This document shows, piece by piece, positions 51,801-60,949 of a DNA stretch of 64,000 nucleotides. The stretch's first letter is position 1. Each line of letters begins with the position of its first letter. Below the pieces are notes generated by a model. That model was not told where the DNA came from. It made no database searches and saw nothing but the letters and a program-made list of their open reading frames with translations. Made by a program: the position numbers and the translations under genes. The DNA lies in contig NC_088788.1 in assembly GCF_949628265.1 (NCBI RefSeq), positions 34,520,335 to 34,584,334 of the forward strand. Direction: 5' to 3'. This DNA is from Cloeon dipterum (Eukaryota > Arthropoda > Insecta > Ephemeroptera > Baetidae).

Positions 51801-54800
51801 AATAAATGTTCTGTTTTCGGGGGGTGAGGGCTCGATTGCAGGTTGTAAATCTCACCCCTGATCCCCTGATGTACACAAGGCACCCTTTTATTTGGAAAGA
51901 GCTTGATTGGGCACGCTCCATTGTTGACATCTGCAATACTTTATGAAAGCGGCGAAATTGCTAATGAAAAGGCGCACGCTGAGACCTGCAATTATCGCAG
52001 ACAAAGCGGCAATTACACGCGGGGCTGATCAGGGAGAGGGGAAAATAATTGTCCAATTTTCAGAGCAGCCTCTCCACCTGCCGATTGCAGATATCCGAAA
52101 AAAGCTTGACCAGGAATGATCACAAACATGTCTGCGATCCAAGCAAAAAGGCAAACTTGAGATTTATTGATATGCAAATGCGATTGGTCGTTAGGGGGTT
52201 GTTTGCGGTACCCCTCCCACTGTCTAACGCATTGCGGAAAAATTTATGGCCTTCATAAGCAGAAATAAACAACGGAGCGTGTGTTTAATCAAACACATTT
52301 TTTTTAATATATCGGCCGAACCTCACGTTTAGCCAGTGTTTATCAAATTATCCGTACGGGTAACCTTGTAAAGTAAGAAGGCTTCAATTGCACCAACGAG
52401 ACTGCCGCGTGTGAGAAAAAATTTATGCGTCGGGGGTGGGCCTGCTGGTTAAGAAAGGGGGCTCAAATTGGGGTCGATGAGGGCGTTTCAAAGTGCATGC
52501 GGGCGGAAAGAGTGATTCGTTTCACTTGGCGCGGCAGACAAGACGCTTGTTGCATCGCACAAGACCCGCACTTTTTGCCGAATCGCAAATATACAGTGGG
52601 AAAATTGGGAAGAAAATAAAAAAAATAACGGTGCGGACGCAGCCATTGATTAGAGATGCGAGTGAGCACTCCAGGAGAGGAAACAATTAAAGGCTTTGGT
52701 CGTTAATTTTCATCTAGACGGGACAGATTTATGCGCGTGCTCAATTTGAATAAATTTTGGGCCGGACGAGTAGCCGCGCGCGCTTAAAAAAGACAGACGT
52801 AAACTAGAACCAATGTGACAGCGCTTCAACGATGTGAGAAAAAGAAGTGTCGGTCAACACGTTATTATTTGATGGAATTTCAGCGTTTTTAAAGTAGATC
52901 TCAGCACTGAAAATAGAGAAAGAGTCCAAATTCACTCAAGTTTTACCGTTTTAATTTCTGAGAAAGTCGGCTAAAAATTTCAAGCGCAGTCTCCTTATCG
53001 AAAACCATGATTTATTTCGCCTGAAGGTAAATTGGCACACTGTTGGATAGATCGCGAAGAGCGAGGGATCAAAATCGAGCGATAAATAATTGACAAACCG
53101 TTGAACTGCTATAATACTAGATCCTAATTTAATTATTTTACATAGTTTTAAATTATTTTAGTTAACAATTTAAATCAATTTTAATTATTTTCCTGTATCA
53201 ATCCACTTTAATATGAATCAATAAAATTTTTATTTAAATCTAGCAAACATACCATACCAGGTGAAATCATGGGAATTTTATTTGTTTAGTTGACGACTTT
53301 TAGAAAATCTACTTATTCGAAAGGCGGACGAACAAATAAATAAATAGACGACAAGATCGAATCTGGAGACAAGAATTACAAGCAAAAGAGACAGACCACC
53401 GGAGCAGAGTGAAAACGGGTTGAGCTAGGCTGGACGCGGAAGAAAGAAAGAAAACACGAGATTCTTGAATGAATTAAAAAGCCGTAAAATTTAACATTCT
53501 TGCGCTCTCTCAGGGTGTGCAGCAATGGAATAGAAAAATTTATTTGTTTATCAAACACAAGAGCCGCGCGCACAGCATGTTTGACGAGAACTCTTTTTAT
53601 ATTCTCTTGTCGCTGCTTTTATAACACGCAGCTAGCTGAGCATAGGGCTTTTAATTTTGTTTAGCCTGTGCAGGCAGGCGAACGCATATGCAGGACAAAC
53701 AAAAAGCGAAAACGCCCCCAAAGCAAACCGACAGACAGGCCGAGACGAGAAGTACAAGTGCTATCTTCTTCTCAATACAGAGAACCCTTTATTTCCTCGA
53801 GCCTTTTGATTCCCAAGACTGGCGGCGGCTGGCATTCATTAATGCGAGCAATAAAATGAATGCGAAATTCGAAACTTTGAGAGATTCATAGAAAATGTGT
53901 TTGGCCTAAATTTTACGTTCTCCGAAGGGAAAAACCTACCTGCGGTTTATCTGCGAGCAGAAGGGCGGTCGGGCGCAGGAAGTTTGCTTCGAAGGCACTC
54001 AAATCGCTCCCGAAGTGGCTCTTGAACACAATCAACGCCTCCGCCTCGAGGACACCACGCAGCTCTTGAAACGAGACGAAGAAGGGCGACAAATATCTCT
54101 CCACCAGCTCAGCCAACCCCTGAAAACAATAAATAAAATAATTTGATTCTAAACAAGCATGCAAGTGTTTAGACCAATCAAAGATTGGTTGGTTCTTAAC
54201 CAAAAATTACAGTTTTCAGCAAAAATCAAATAATTTTACGCATTTCCAGAAGGTCAAGATCATTTTAGCATAATTCTACACCATCTAACATAAAATCTAT
54301 GTCATTTAATTACAATTTAAATCAGTTTAACCTCCAAAAAAGCATTCGTTCCATTGTTTATGAGGTTGAAAAGGGGTTTACACCCTTTTGATGCTTCGGC
54401 TATCTGAGGGAGGTCATGACGAGTCAAATGGGGAGCAAGTTTTTTACAGATCTGAGATGCTCATAGAAGCCGAGATTTGATGAAAAATGTATTTTTCTTT
54501 CAGGCACCGTAATAAAAAATATGTTACTTAAATCTAGAGTTTTAATGATGACAAAGACAAAAACTGCACTCCGTTCGGCTCGTCTTCACATCTAATGATG
54601 CGCTGAAGTGGTTAAAAACTCAACTCCGTTGTGCAGTTAAGTGCAAAAAATTAGGGTACAAAAAGGGGGCTGAAAGGTTAGTTAAGACTACTTTGGCTAC
54701 CTATAGGGGAAGTTGAGACTATTCAATTGGTACTCGGTTTTTGATAATCTAACCATTTGAATCTGATATATAAGCGTGAGAACATTTTTCAAAAATCCGA

Positions 54801-56921
54801 AAAATAATAATTTTCGTGATTTTTATTTAAAAAAATAATAATTTTAAAAACTCACCAATCCAGTTTTTAACGTTAACAATTTTTTTTTTGCAAAATGGCA
54901 ATGTAAAAACGGTAAAAACTCACCAATTGTGCAGACTTGATTTTAAAATTTGATGTCAATTCGAAAAACTGACTTTAGTGACCTAGACCTTTGGCCTACC
55001 ACTGTGAGGTCAATAGAAAAGTTGTTTGTATTGACGCGATGGGTTCAATGGTGTCTGAATTTTGGTTCTACAAACAACCTGAACAAAGTTATGTCATACT
55101 CAAAATTCCGAAATTTTTACAGCAAATAAACGAGGATTTTTCAACGGTTTCTGCTGCTATCAGAGAAATTAGCTCAATGATTAAACGAAATATATTGGTT
55201 CAGGAAACATTATTGCAAGAGAAAAGGAATAACGAGTTCTTCAGGCCATTAATAACAAACAGAATACTTGGTGCGTACTAATTTTTAAAAGGAATTTATT
55301 GTGTGCGTTATCGAAATCGGAAGCATTGATTTCTGTGCTAAAAGCGGGAAATGAAAGATATAAATCAAAATATGTATGTATTAATGTGCTAAAAGGGGCA
55401 CGTGATATGAGAGGGAATCAACAATGGGGGGATTTTAGCATATGCAGCGCAGACAAGGGGCGGAAGAGATAAAACGCAATTTTCATTCATTGTTCAGTGC
55501 TTACGAAATCTCTCTTCTCAGCATCAATAAAGTAGATTTAGTTAAATCGATTGCAATCTATCCGCATCCACTTGAGACACGACTTTTGCGCTTTTCGGTC
55601 TGCAGTTTCGCGTATTCCTACCATGCACTGCATGATAAACATAACAATATATGCGAAAGATAATCTCGGCGGAGAGGATAAATTATCCAAGCAGATGGCG
55701 CGTGAAATTGATTCGAATATTGGTCGCCAGCATGCATCGCTCGGACAAAATATGAAAAATAATCGCTCGTTGCGGAACCGTCGCCGAAATAAACTGAGAT
55801 CACGACTTGAGCGAGAAGAAGTGGCGATTCATCTGCATGATCGGTTTCACATTTCGATCGGGCCGAGATAAAAGCAAGGAGAGTTTGCTGCTTTCTCTGC
55901 GTGTCGCTCCCACACTCTCCTTTTGTTCTTCTCAGCAAACAAAGAGCGGCCGCGCGGCGGCGAAAAATCATAATCAAATCGCACATGCACAAAATGTAAA
56001 GCCTTCCGCAAATTCATTACCATTTTTCGATTTCATAATTACCGGTGTGCGCCGAGAGCTTGCATGCTTTCTAGCCAATTAACATGTGTGCGCGCTTGTC
56101 CATGTTTTTATTTCATTTTTTTATTTTATAGTAAACAAATAAATTGATCAGCTCATTACCGGCAATTAACGTTAAAGGCTGCGCGTGTTTCAACAAGACG
56201 TGCACAGTTATAATCGAGATAATAATGAAAAAGTGTTCACGAGATACGGATCTCGTGTGTGCAACTTGGATAATGATTTAAATATAATTACCTAAATCCC
56301 AACCTAAGGACACACAACGCTTGCGATGAAAGTGCGGCTGGGTATTTATTTCATAAAGCGATGCGTGTGGAACCATGTGAAAGGAAAAACGATTGTTAGC
56401 ACGTCTATAGGAAAAGTTTCAGGGGTTGGTGTTGCCAATTAATTAGATAAGCTGTTTTTTAATTTGGTAGTATCCAAGTAATTCTAGAAATCTCTTACCA
56501 TCGCACAAATAAAACAGGCAGTAGTCCAGGTATGCAATGGTTGATAATTGCGTAGTAATATTGTTATCAGTATACTAAACCAATATCATGTTTTGTATTT
56601 GTGAAATACCATGGTATGACATTGACAATAACAAGCACTTCCCAATTTTCAAACTTCATCAATGAAAAAAACAAAAATAAAAAGTCGTTTACCTTTTCCA
56701 GGGCCGAGAATTCCGACTTTTCCAGTGGTGTTGTCGTAAGTGCAGGAAGCGCACGATTTCGTCCCCGTTCCATTTCCATCAAACATGCCTACAACAGAGA
56801 GACAAATCATTTCCTTTTGTATTCCAAATTGTAACAGTCCACCTTTAAGACCCAAATTTTGGAAACGCGGTGCCCCAGCAATCGAAGCACAATGGAGATC
56901 TGCCGCGAGTGTTGCAGTGCT
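17586..56921 (-). CDS. Puratrophin-1/PLEKHG4-like Rho guanine-nucleotide exchange factor (gene span)
   Basis: A DH-PH exchange factor that loads GTP onto Rho-family GTPases. Coding exons, 5' to 3' on the minus strand: 56843-56921, 56693-56788, 53940-54119, 46263-46626, 43274-43360, 41859-41973, 41209-41320, 40857-40952, 40212-40322, 39915-40036, 39564-39645, 36184-36303, 21268-21456, 21052-21216, 20518-20666, 20309-20455, 20129-20204, 19900-20073, 19752-19841, 19482-19697, 19276-19422, 18907-19120, 18734-18850, 17731-17904, 17586-17668. Phases agree at every junction and give about 1167 residues. The start codon is not certain: the first legible exon needs two bases from upstream, and a 20-base ATG exon at 57695-57714 would fit. 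Domain order (CRAL-TRIO-like, spectrin-like, DH, PH) is that of the PLEKHG4/MCF2 group. The family name rests on pattern recognition, not a search. Confidence 0.82.
18907..19422 (-). CDS. RhoGEF gene: PH domain exons
   Basis: Exons 19276-19422 and 18907-19120 encode the PH domain, residues about 924-1043. The strands read LLRQNEFIVSQG, RHVFLFEELILFSKAR, LFVYKNSIKMTDIGL and NKFEIWFRK, with a C-terminal helix carrying the PH-typical Trp (VKAAWTKEISNLL). It follows the DH domain directly, as in other Dbl-family proteins. The intron between the exons holds a copy of dispersed repeat B. Confidence 0.92.
19158..19226 (+). repeat. Dispersed repeat B, copy 1
   Basis: AGGTCAATTTTGGCTTTAAC ... GCATTGGGAACAAG ... 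TTCAGGATG, inside the small intron between the two PH-domain exons. Confidence 0.65.
19482..20204 (-). CDS. RhoGEF gene: DH (RhoGEF) domain exons
   Basis: Exons 20129-20204, 19900-20073, 19752-19841 and 19482-19697 encode the DH domain, residues about 738-923 of the visible protein. It opens with the conserved helix LREMIQTERDYVRALEYVIE (CR1) and contains DDIPQALRGQRNVVFGNIE and EKRPLAVANIFLKYED (CR2). The signature last helix is LLKPVQRMGKYALLLQQML (CR3). The Glu of CR1 and the conserved CR3 Lys/Gln/Arg residues used to contact Rho GTPases are present, so exchange activity is expected. Confidence 0.92.
20309..21456 (-). CDS. RhoGEF gene: spectrin-like helices and Ser/acidic linker
   Basis: Exons 21268-21456 and 21052-21216 encode long charged helices (HMERASNLAEEAAGAG, GGRLEEARERFEDAHRC, EEWASEADCRLREADEKAL). 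They are separated by a 51-bp intron without in-frame stops. Exons 20518-20666 and 20309-20455 encode a Ser/Asp/Glu-rich linker to the DH domain. The intron between these two starts with GC (AAGAG|GCGAGT); the GC donor is the only choice that keeps frame. Confidence 0.8.
27240..27325 (+). repeat. Dispersed repeat B, copy 2
   Basis: Shares GGTCAATTTTGGCTTCAACT, ATGCATTGGCAA and TTTCCAGGAT with copies at 19158-19226 and 47270-47350. About 70-85 bp, no coding capacity; a short interspersed or MITE-type repeat. Confidence 0.7.
33502..33654 (-). CDS. Candidate alternative first exon of the RhoGEF
   Basis: ATG in a good context (GAGGCATGGACG) opens 51 codons (MDVAAEEGEAPGCRLV...) ending exactly at a CATCAG|GTAAAA donor in phase 0, the phase needed by the next exon at 21268-21456. 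The block and the 250 bp upstream are much richer in CpG than the intron around them, as expected of a promoter. The product would lack the CRAL-TRIO-like part but keep spectrin, DH and PH. GC richness leaves the other two frames open too, so transcript evidence is needed. Confidence 0.4.
34517..34666 (+). pseudogene. LINE ORF2 C-terminal fragment
   Basis: The frame reads ARTDLGKSVFDYRVVKMWN then MQPALKECPA and stops at TAA. This is the conserved end of non-LTR retrotransposon ORF2 (..R..LGK.SF.YR..K.WN.LP..L+..). Nothing of the RT domain is seen upstream, so it is a 5'-truncated or decayed copy lying in antisense to the RhoGEF gene. Confidence 0.55.
36184..36303 (-). CDS. RhoGEF gene: isolated spectrin-region exon
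   Basis: A 120-bp, phase 0-0 exon between acceptor TTATTCCAG and donor GTGAGTACC on the minus strand. It reads EIRWFEHEGERALADILAVA..., a typical spectrin-like helix. It lies alone, about 3.3 kb after the preceding exon and 14.7 kb before the next, and its phase permits inclusion or skipping without a frame change. Confidence 0.7.
36304..39563 (-). other. RhoGEF intron (3.3 kb)
   Basis: No exon seen. It holds a small foldback at 37815-38240 and G-rich arm-like sequence at about 36420-36800 that loosely resembles family A. Confidence 0.45.
37815..38240. repeat. Small foldback element, family A
   Basis: Arms 37815-37950 and 38095-38235 are inverted copies. One arm has GTTAGACCGTCTTGACAAGC, the other GGAGGTCAAGACGATTACAA. 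Both match the inner arms of the 2.2-kb foldback. The spacer is about 145 bp. Confidence 0.7.
39564..46626 (-). CDS. RhoGEF gene: acidic/proline-rich linker and CRAL-TRIO-like exons
   Basis: Exon 46263-46626 (364 bp) encodes a mixed region ending in DSDDDEPPPHTPPPPP. It is followed by small exons 43274-43360, 41859-41973, 41209-41320, 40857-40952, 40212-40322, 39915-40036 and 39564-39645. The stretch from AVIVANSP through LLAYLALLVERR and RLTLFVPRLES to VGRVIVRRQPGG alternates predicted strands and helices as in the Sec14/CRAL-TRIO-like N-terminal part of Puratrophin and MCF2-type GEFs. Ligand-binding residues cannot be judged by eye. Confidence 0.7.
40440..40765 (+). repeat. Dispersed repeat C, copy 1
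   Basis: Contains GGATAGATCGCAACGAGAGA ... TTTCGAGAACTTTGG ... TCCTCGGTCCTC ... GTAAAGCTCTA. It aligns collinearly with 49090-49450 and, in part, 52960-53110. No coding capacity. Confidence 0.65.
41365..41660 (+). repeat. Single arm of foldback family A
   Basis: GGAGATCAAGACGAGTCTAA and GTTAGAACCCGAGATTTGGG match the inner arm of the 14.4-16.6 kb element and the arm at 38095. No partner arm is present within the intron. Confidence 0.65.
42000..46262 (-). other. RhoGEF introns around exon 43274-43360
   Basis: No further exon seen. GC-richer islands lie at about 42.05-42.36 and 44.42-45.32 kb. A 375-bp foldback lies at 45570-45945. Several open frames on both strands in the islands lack splice support. 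Confidence 0.4.
45570..45945. mobile_element. Foldback MITE of about 375 bp
   Basis: The left half contains CTTGGTCGAAAA, CGTAAAAACCGTT, CGACCAATCAAATAAGG and GAGACAGCAGCTCCACAGCG. The reverse complement of the right half contains CTTGGTCAAAAA, CGTAAAAACCGTT, TGACCAATCAAAAAAGG and GAGACAGCAGCGCCACAGCG in the same order. Arms reach almost to the centre. No open frame is needed to explain it; it is a different family from A. Confidence 0.75.
47270..47350 (+). repeat. Dispersed repeat B, copy 3
   Basis: The fullest copy: GGTCAATTTTGGCTTCAACT ... AAGGGATG ... GCATTGGCAACAAGCATTTTCCAGGATTTTG. It lies in the 7.3-kb RhoGEF intron. Confidence 0.7.
49090..49450 (+). repeat. Dispersed repeat C, copy 2
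   Basis: CCGTTGGATAGATCGCGAGG ... TTTCGAGAAATTTGG ... TTCCTTGGTCCTGATC ... CCTTGTAAAGCTCTA. The 93-codon frame at 49061-49342 lies in it and is judged spurious. Confidence 0.65.
50899..51030 (-). CDS. Second candidate alternative first exon of the RhoGEF
   Basis: ATG followed by 43 more codons (MNQRGIQREG ... QNIDLAAVLCLI) ending at an ATC|GTAAGC donor in phase 0, compatible with the next exon at 46263-46626. It sits in a CpG-richer block. The start context is weak (T at -3) and the protein matches nothing recognised, so this is only a candidate. Confidence 0.22.
52960..53110 (+). repeat. Dispersed repeat C, partial copy 3
   Basis: GAGAAAGTCGGCTAAAAATT ... CACTGTTGGATAGATCGCGA ... AACCGTTG; the right half is missing. 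Confidence 0.55.
53940..56921 (-). CDS. RhoGEF gene: N-terminal exons 1-3
   Basis: Exon 1 (56843-56921) reads ALQHSRQISIVLRLLGHRV..., exon 2 (56693-56788) is basic and Thr/Glu-rich, and exon 3 (53940-54119) is a helical, acidic 60-codon exon (GLAELVERYLSPFF...). All junctions are phase 0 except the start of exon 1. Exon 3 fits a conserved fold and is the firmest of the three; exon 1 is the least certain because its acceptor (ACTTGACGTCAG) has a weak pyrimidine tract. Confidence 0.6.
54360..55045 (+). repeat. Two adjacent family A arms
   Basis: One arm at 54360-54490 (GAGGTCATGACGAGTCAAAT, GAAGCCGAGATTTGA) and a more diverged one at 54655-54790, followed at 54985-55045 by the outer motif CCTTTGGCCTACCACTGTGA, which matches 15790-15810. 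The 96-codon open frame at 54991-55281 overlaps this repeat and is not taken as a gene. Confidence 0.6.
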
Positions 56922-57814
56922 CTGACGTCAAGTACAGAGATAAAATTGTTTGCGCGCGCGGCGGCGCCTCAAAAATAATTTACAACAACCCTTTGCTTTA
57001 TTTGCGTTCCCAGTCGTGATAAAAGGTACCTCAGTCAACCGAAAACTTTTCGGCTCCGAGGAATATGGCAGATTCAACAACGCCGCGGCGTTAATTAAAG
57101 AGATAAATCAAGAGGCGCTCTTTTTATTGCGTTTCCGGCGAATCGCTCTTGAAGCCTCTCGATTGTCACTCGGTCAAGAGAGTGTTTGTTTGGAGGGGCG
57201 ACACGTGTGTAGCCAGCGCGCACGTGCACCCTCTCCTCCACCACCCCCTGGCCACCGCAACAAAACCAGTGAAATGAATGGTCATAAATTTTATTCATTT
57301 TTTGGCGAGCAATAAAATTGCGTAATAGACGTAAATCACTGTGTATTAATAACATGAGTGTGCGCTAAAATAAGACCCCTATATCGATGCCCATAAATTC
57401 AATTCTAGCTATAATCATCAGCCCTTCTAAATGTTCTTGCGCATTTGTAGGCATTTTCATCTGCTTAACATTTATAAAAAAAAATTAAAACAGCTCTCGA
57501 CTTACTATTTGAGCAATTTGAATTCCACTCTTGAGCAGCTGGCGCATTTTGCCGCACTTCTTGTTAAATACGCGCCACGCGAAAACACGACAAGACATTT
57601 TACCGCAGAGAGAAGAAGAGACTGGTTTGGCTCGTGTCAGCTGCGGCCTTTTGCCAACTACCATATAATTGAACTAACGCATTTTCTCTCCTACCGGCAG
57701 GTGCCAAGGACCATGTCAAACCAAAAACTAATATTTGCTCGTATCAGATCTGCTCTCGCTCAGTGCGATAATTAAATATTTTTCTCATGTCGCACGAGCA
57801 GCATATTGGCAATT

Positions 57815-57856
57815 GTATATAAAGAGGCAACGAAGTTCGACTCGTGCCCTCAGATC
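57815..57856 (+). promoter_or_regulatory. TATA-Inr core promoter-like site without a gene
   Basis: GTATATAAAG at about 57817 is followed some 30 bases later by CCTCAGATCAG, which resembles the arthropod initiator. The spacing is right for a TATA promoter reading rightward. No plus-strand open frame or splice structure follows it. Confidence 0.25.
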
Positions 57857-58069
57857 AGAAAAAATTAAAAGAAATTTAAAATTTATAAAAATATATTCGT
57901 GCACCAGGTGATCCTTCGAAATAGGGTTTGGTTTACACTTGGTATTGTGACCAAAGGGTTGAATGAATATGATGAAATCGAGTTCAGATTTGATTTTCTC
58001 ATGGCGAAAAACATATGAAACGACATTAAGAACGCTCAGTCTGACCGCAAGTTATTTTAATACAAAATT

Positions 58070-58450
58070 ACACCCTTCGAAGGGATCAGGGGCAGGGTAA
58101 GGGTTCCAGCCCCCAACCATGAGATCATTTCAAGTCTAAATAAATTATTTTCCGTTAAATTTGGGGCATAATCCACTCGAAATCTCTCCCGGCTATAAAA
58201 AAATCGCGATTTTCAGGGTATAAAAACGATAAAAACTCGTATTTTTACTATTCAATTTTCATAAAAAAAACCTGCCTCCTAATTTTGACATGATTTTGAA
58301 CGTGTATTTACTGCATTTTGGATTTTCAAAATTTTATGTATTAGGGCCCAATGCCATTTTTTTTTTAAATCAATTTGATATTTTTTAACCTTGCGACCTT
58401 GGATGTTCACCAAGGGCAACTTGTTGAAGTCAAATAGAATATTTATACAC
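58070..58450 (+). repeat. Diverged family A arm
   Basis: ACACCCTTCGAAGGG ... GAGATCATTTCAAGTCTAAA ... CGAAATCTCTC, with the outer-motif-like GCGACCTTGG at about 58395. Order and orientation match the other plus-strand arms, at lower identity. Confidence 0.4.
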
Positions 58451-58828
58451 CAACCTTCTTAATCTCTACCTCAATCCAGGCAAAATGTATTATTCTCTGA
58501 AAATACCCTTTAAAAACGCTAATATTAAGCCCTTATAAATTAAGCAATTTTTTAATTTTGACCCAACAATTTACAGTGTTCCATTGAACTGCTAAGGCAA
58601 CCCCTCCAGTACTTTTGTCTATATTCGAGCACCCATGCCAACAAAGTTACAACAATGATAACTCAATTCGACTTTAAGCTAAATTTAGAAGCTAGCTGCA
58701 TATTTTTTCATTTTTTATTTAAATAAATATCTGAAGGTTCGAAGTTAATTGTCAAAAATAAATGTCATTAAATTAGCAAAATTAGTAATTAAAACAAAAA
58801 TTGAACTAATTTGATCAATAATAAGTAT

Positions 58829-58834
58829 TTTATT
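58829..58834 (-). terminator. Poly(A) signal of the Mic19-like gene
   Basis: AATAAA on the minus strand about 51 bases after the stop at 58885-58887. It shows that the small gene ends here and is not an upstream part of the RhoGEF. Confidence 0.65.
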
Positions 58835-58884
58835 CTTAATTCTAAGTTCACAGCAAATATACAATCATCTTTCTCATTCTGTGA

Positions 58885-59275
58885 TTAAGTGGCAGCAGGA
58901 AGGGCATTGGCCGTCTCCACGAAGGCCTGAGCAGGTTGCAGGCAACTAAGTCCTCCTTTGTTGCTCTTGAGGCAGTTGGTGAGCTCAGACAGCTGCGGCG
59001 GCAGCGCTGATTCAGCATCTCGCGACAGCCGACGCTTGAGAGGCGACAACGCCGCCTCCAACTGAGCGGCTGGGTCACCCTGAGGGTCGAAACTGCTCTT
59101 AGGCGAAGCCACAGGAGGAGGAATGGCCTGTCAGTTTGGGAACACATCAGTCGGTTACTGAAAAAATGCTTAAAAAATTGCTTACCTCCTGTGGTGTGGC
59201 TTCAGGGACTGCGACGGCCACAGATAGGTCATTCTCCATGCTCAGGGTGCGAGGGCGCACGTTTGAGTTGCCCAT
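58885..59275 (-). CDS. Mic19/CHCHD3-like MICOS subunit, short form
   Basis: Two exons, 59186-59275 and 58885-59127, joined in phase 0, give 110 residues. The start MGNSNVRPRTLSMEND resembles the N-terminus of insect Mic19 proteins, with Gly2 available for myristoylation although position 6 is Val rather than Ser/Thr. The end carries NCLKSNKGGLSCLQPAQAF, the inner half of a CHCH motif. The two inner cysteines (C-x9-C) remain, while the outer pair are Leu and Thr. The usual long coiled-coil centre is reduced to about 30 residues. Mic19 binds Mic60 and Sam50 at mitochondrial crista junctions. The gene lies 460 bp downstream of USB1 on the same strand. The family assignment is moderate; an unrelated small protein is possible. 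Confidence 0.5.
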
Positions 59276-59737
59276 TTTAGGAGAAAAGGCCCACTTGAAG
59301 GGCTTTGTTGGTCGCGGTGTTTTTGAAAGATGGTCAGAACCAGCTCGTCAGCTGCAGCGGAGGGGCGTGTCTCGTTTTAAAACGCGCGAGCGCGAAACCG
59401 TTCTTATTTTTCTACTCATTCATTTTTCTTTGATTTGGATTCACTTAAAATAAATATTTCTAGATATGATTAAAAACTCTTTTTACCTAATCGATTGTTC
59501 ATCGTTCAGCGGACTGAGTATCAAAATTTGCAAAACAACCCTCCCATTTATAAATCTGATTCTGTAACGAAATAGAGTAGAAAACTAAATTATTTATATA
59601 TAATCTATCAGGCACTTTGTGTTAGTTTTCTTTTAGTTTGGCTTTAGTCTGACATCTGGGTAATCGGAAAAAAATACAAAAAATTCAGCCATCAGTAAAT
59701 TTCAGTTATGTTATTTGCAATTTTTGCAATCTCACCT
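59276..59737 (-). promoter_or_regulatory. Mic19-like gene promoter interval
   Basis: The 460 bp between USB1 and the Mic19-like gene contain a CpG-rich block just upstream of the ATG with an AGGGGCGTGTC box (about 59360, KLF/Sp1-like) and CGCGCGAGCGCG. No TATA box is obvious. The rest is AT-rich. Confidence 0.35.
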
Positions 59738-60571
59738 CTAAACCCTTTGAAGAGGCACTTGGTGAATCTGATGACCAGTCTTGAGCTGAAGTTGGGTAAC
59801 GGGAAATGAGGCTGGAGGTGGAGAGGGCTGTTGTGTCAGGGCGGTCTTCAAACGCGTCTCCTGGTCCCCGAGAGCCCAGCCAATGCTGACGTGAAAATGC
59901 CGACTTTCGTAGTACGGTGGGAGCCGATATTCAGCTCCAGCTGCTTCTGCCAGAGAGCAAGCCGCCTCCAAACCGCCTCCGATAGCCTCCACACTGATAA
60001 AAGTCCTAGTTTGCTCGTCATTCACAAACACTGCCACACCTCCAAACATAATCTGAAAATCATAAACAAATAATAAGAGAAATTGATTTTAAATATATTT
60101 TTACTACCTCAAATTGTTTTAGTTGCGCCGCACGCTTTCTAAGGTCAGCAAGAAGAGGAGCAATCCAAATGTGTCTCAACTGAAGCGGCCGACTGAGACT
60201 CACATGAAGTGGAGGAGTGCATCGATTCACACCTTCCAAGCTGTCAAGCAAACGAGTCCACCCGCTGATCGGTTGTCCAATCTCTATGCTCACCAATCCT
60301 GCCCACATTCCTCTCTCATGGGCGAAACTTCTCACCTAACAAATAAATAAATACGAATTTCACAGTGTTTTTCAATGAATGAATATTTATATACCCGGCC
60401 TTGATGCATCGATGGATCATCCTGATGAGCATTCTCATCATTGCCAGGAAATAACGCGATGATGCTTGACGGAACTTCAAGTTTAACAAACTTGACAGGC
60501 TCTACTTTCAGTGGCGTCCCATCTTCAGATTCTGATCCTGAGCTCGACTCGTAACATTTTAGGAGGTCCAT
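59738..60571 (-). CDS. USB1: USB1, U6 snRNA 3' phosphodiesterase
   Basis: USB1 (Mpn1) is a 2H phosphodiesterase that trims the oligo(U) tail of U6 snRNA and leaves a protected 3' end. Exons 60395-60571, 60108-60335 and 59738-60052 join in phase 0 to give 239 residues; human USB1 has 265. The two catalytic H-x-S motifs are present: PLHVSLSR (His103) and FHVSIGWALG (His189). QGRVRSFAHERGMWAG matches the conserved segment before the first motif, and VTQLQLKTGHQIHQVPL matches the family's end. The acidic Ser-rich start (SSSGSESEDG) is typical. ATG 60569-60571 is chosen because an acceptor (ACATACAG) lies at 60585-60592, so the upstream in-frame ATG is intronic. Confidence 0.92.
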
Positions 60572-60765
60572 CTTTTTCGGTTTGCTGTATGTAGATATGT
60601 ACATACGTTAGATGATAAACTGCATCTTCTGCAACCGTGATTAATTGGAAGTCAAATCATATTTCAACAGTGTTTTGTGTACTTCTAATTATGTAAGATC
60701 ATCGCATGCATGCGAATTTACATGACAATAACCACATTCACTGAATAAGGGCAGCCAAAACATAC

Positions 60766-60905
60766 CTTAACAGAACTCGCAGCAAGATGAGTAATCGGCC
60801 AGGCGATGCTAGAATGCACAGAGCCACAGAGTGCGTGCACTCCGCGCTCATGTGTCGTTGTTGATGTTGAGAAAAGGGCGTTGACTCGCTGAGGAACCAA
60901 TCAGA
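60766..60905 (-). promoter_or_regulatory. USB1 5' UTR exon and CCAAT promoter
   Basis: On the minus strand an exon-like, stop-containing stretch ends at CTGTTAAG|GTATGT (donor at 60765). Together with the acceptor at 60585 it makes a 181-bp 5' UTR intron. A CCAAT box (AACCAATCA, 60895-60903) lies just upstream. The start site is probably near 60860-60870. Confidence 0.5.
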
Positions 60906-60949
60906 GTTCGTCTTTTGCATCATTGACTTGCTCTAACCAAAACGGAAAT

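Larger units (their letters stand above)
46627..53939 (-). other. Large RhoGEF intron (7.3 kb)
   Basis: Apart from repeats B and C and a candidate first exon at 50899-51030, no gene is supported. GC-richer islands lie at about 47.6-48.7, 49.7-50.4, 51.5-52.3 and 52.4-52.8 kb. Open frames in them lack splice or domain support. Confidence 0.4.
56922..58820. other. Region upstream of the first legible RhoGEF exon
   Basis: No secure exon. It contains the speculative 20-base ATG exon at 57695-57714 (minus), a TATA box with an initiator-like TCAGATC on the plus strand (57818-57855), and the family A arm at 58070-58450. Confidence 0.35.

Noticed and set aside
54991-55281. 96-codon plus-strand frame
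   Set aside because: It overlaps a foldback family A arm and has no splice sites, start context or recognisable motif.
57695-57714. 20-base ATG exon as the RhoGEF start
   Set aside because: Phase fits the first legible exon, but six codons before a GTAGGA donor are too little evidence to annotate.
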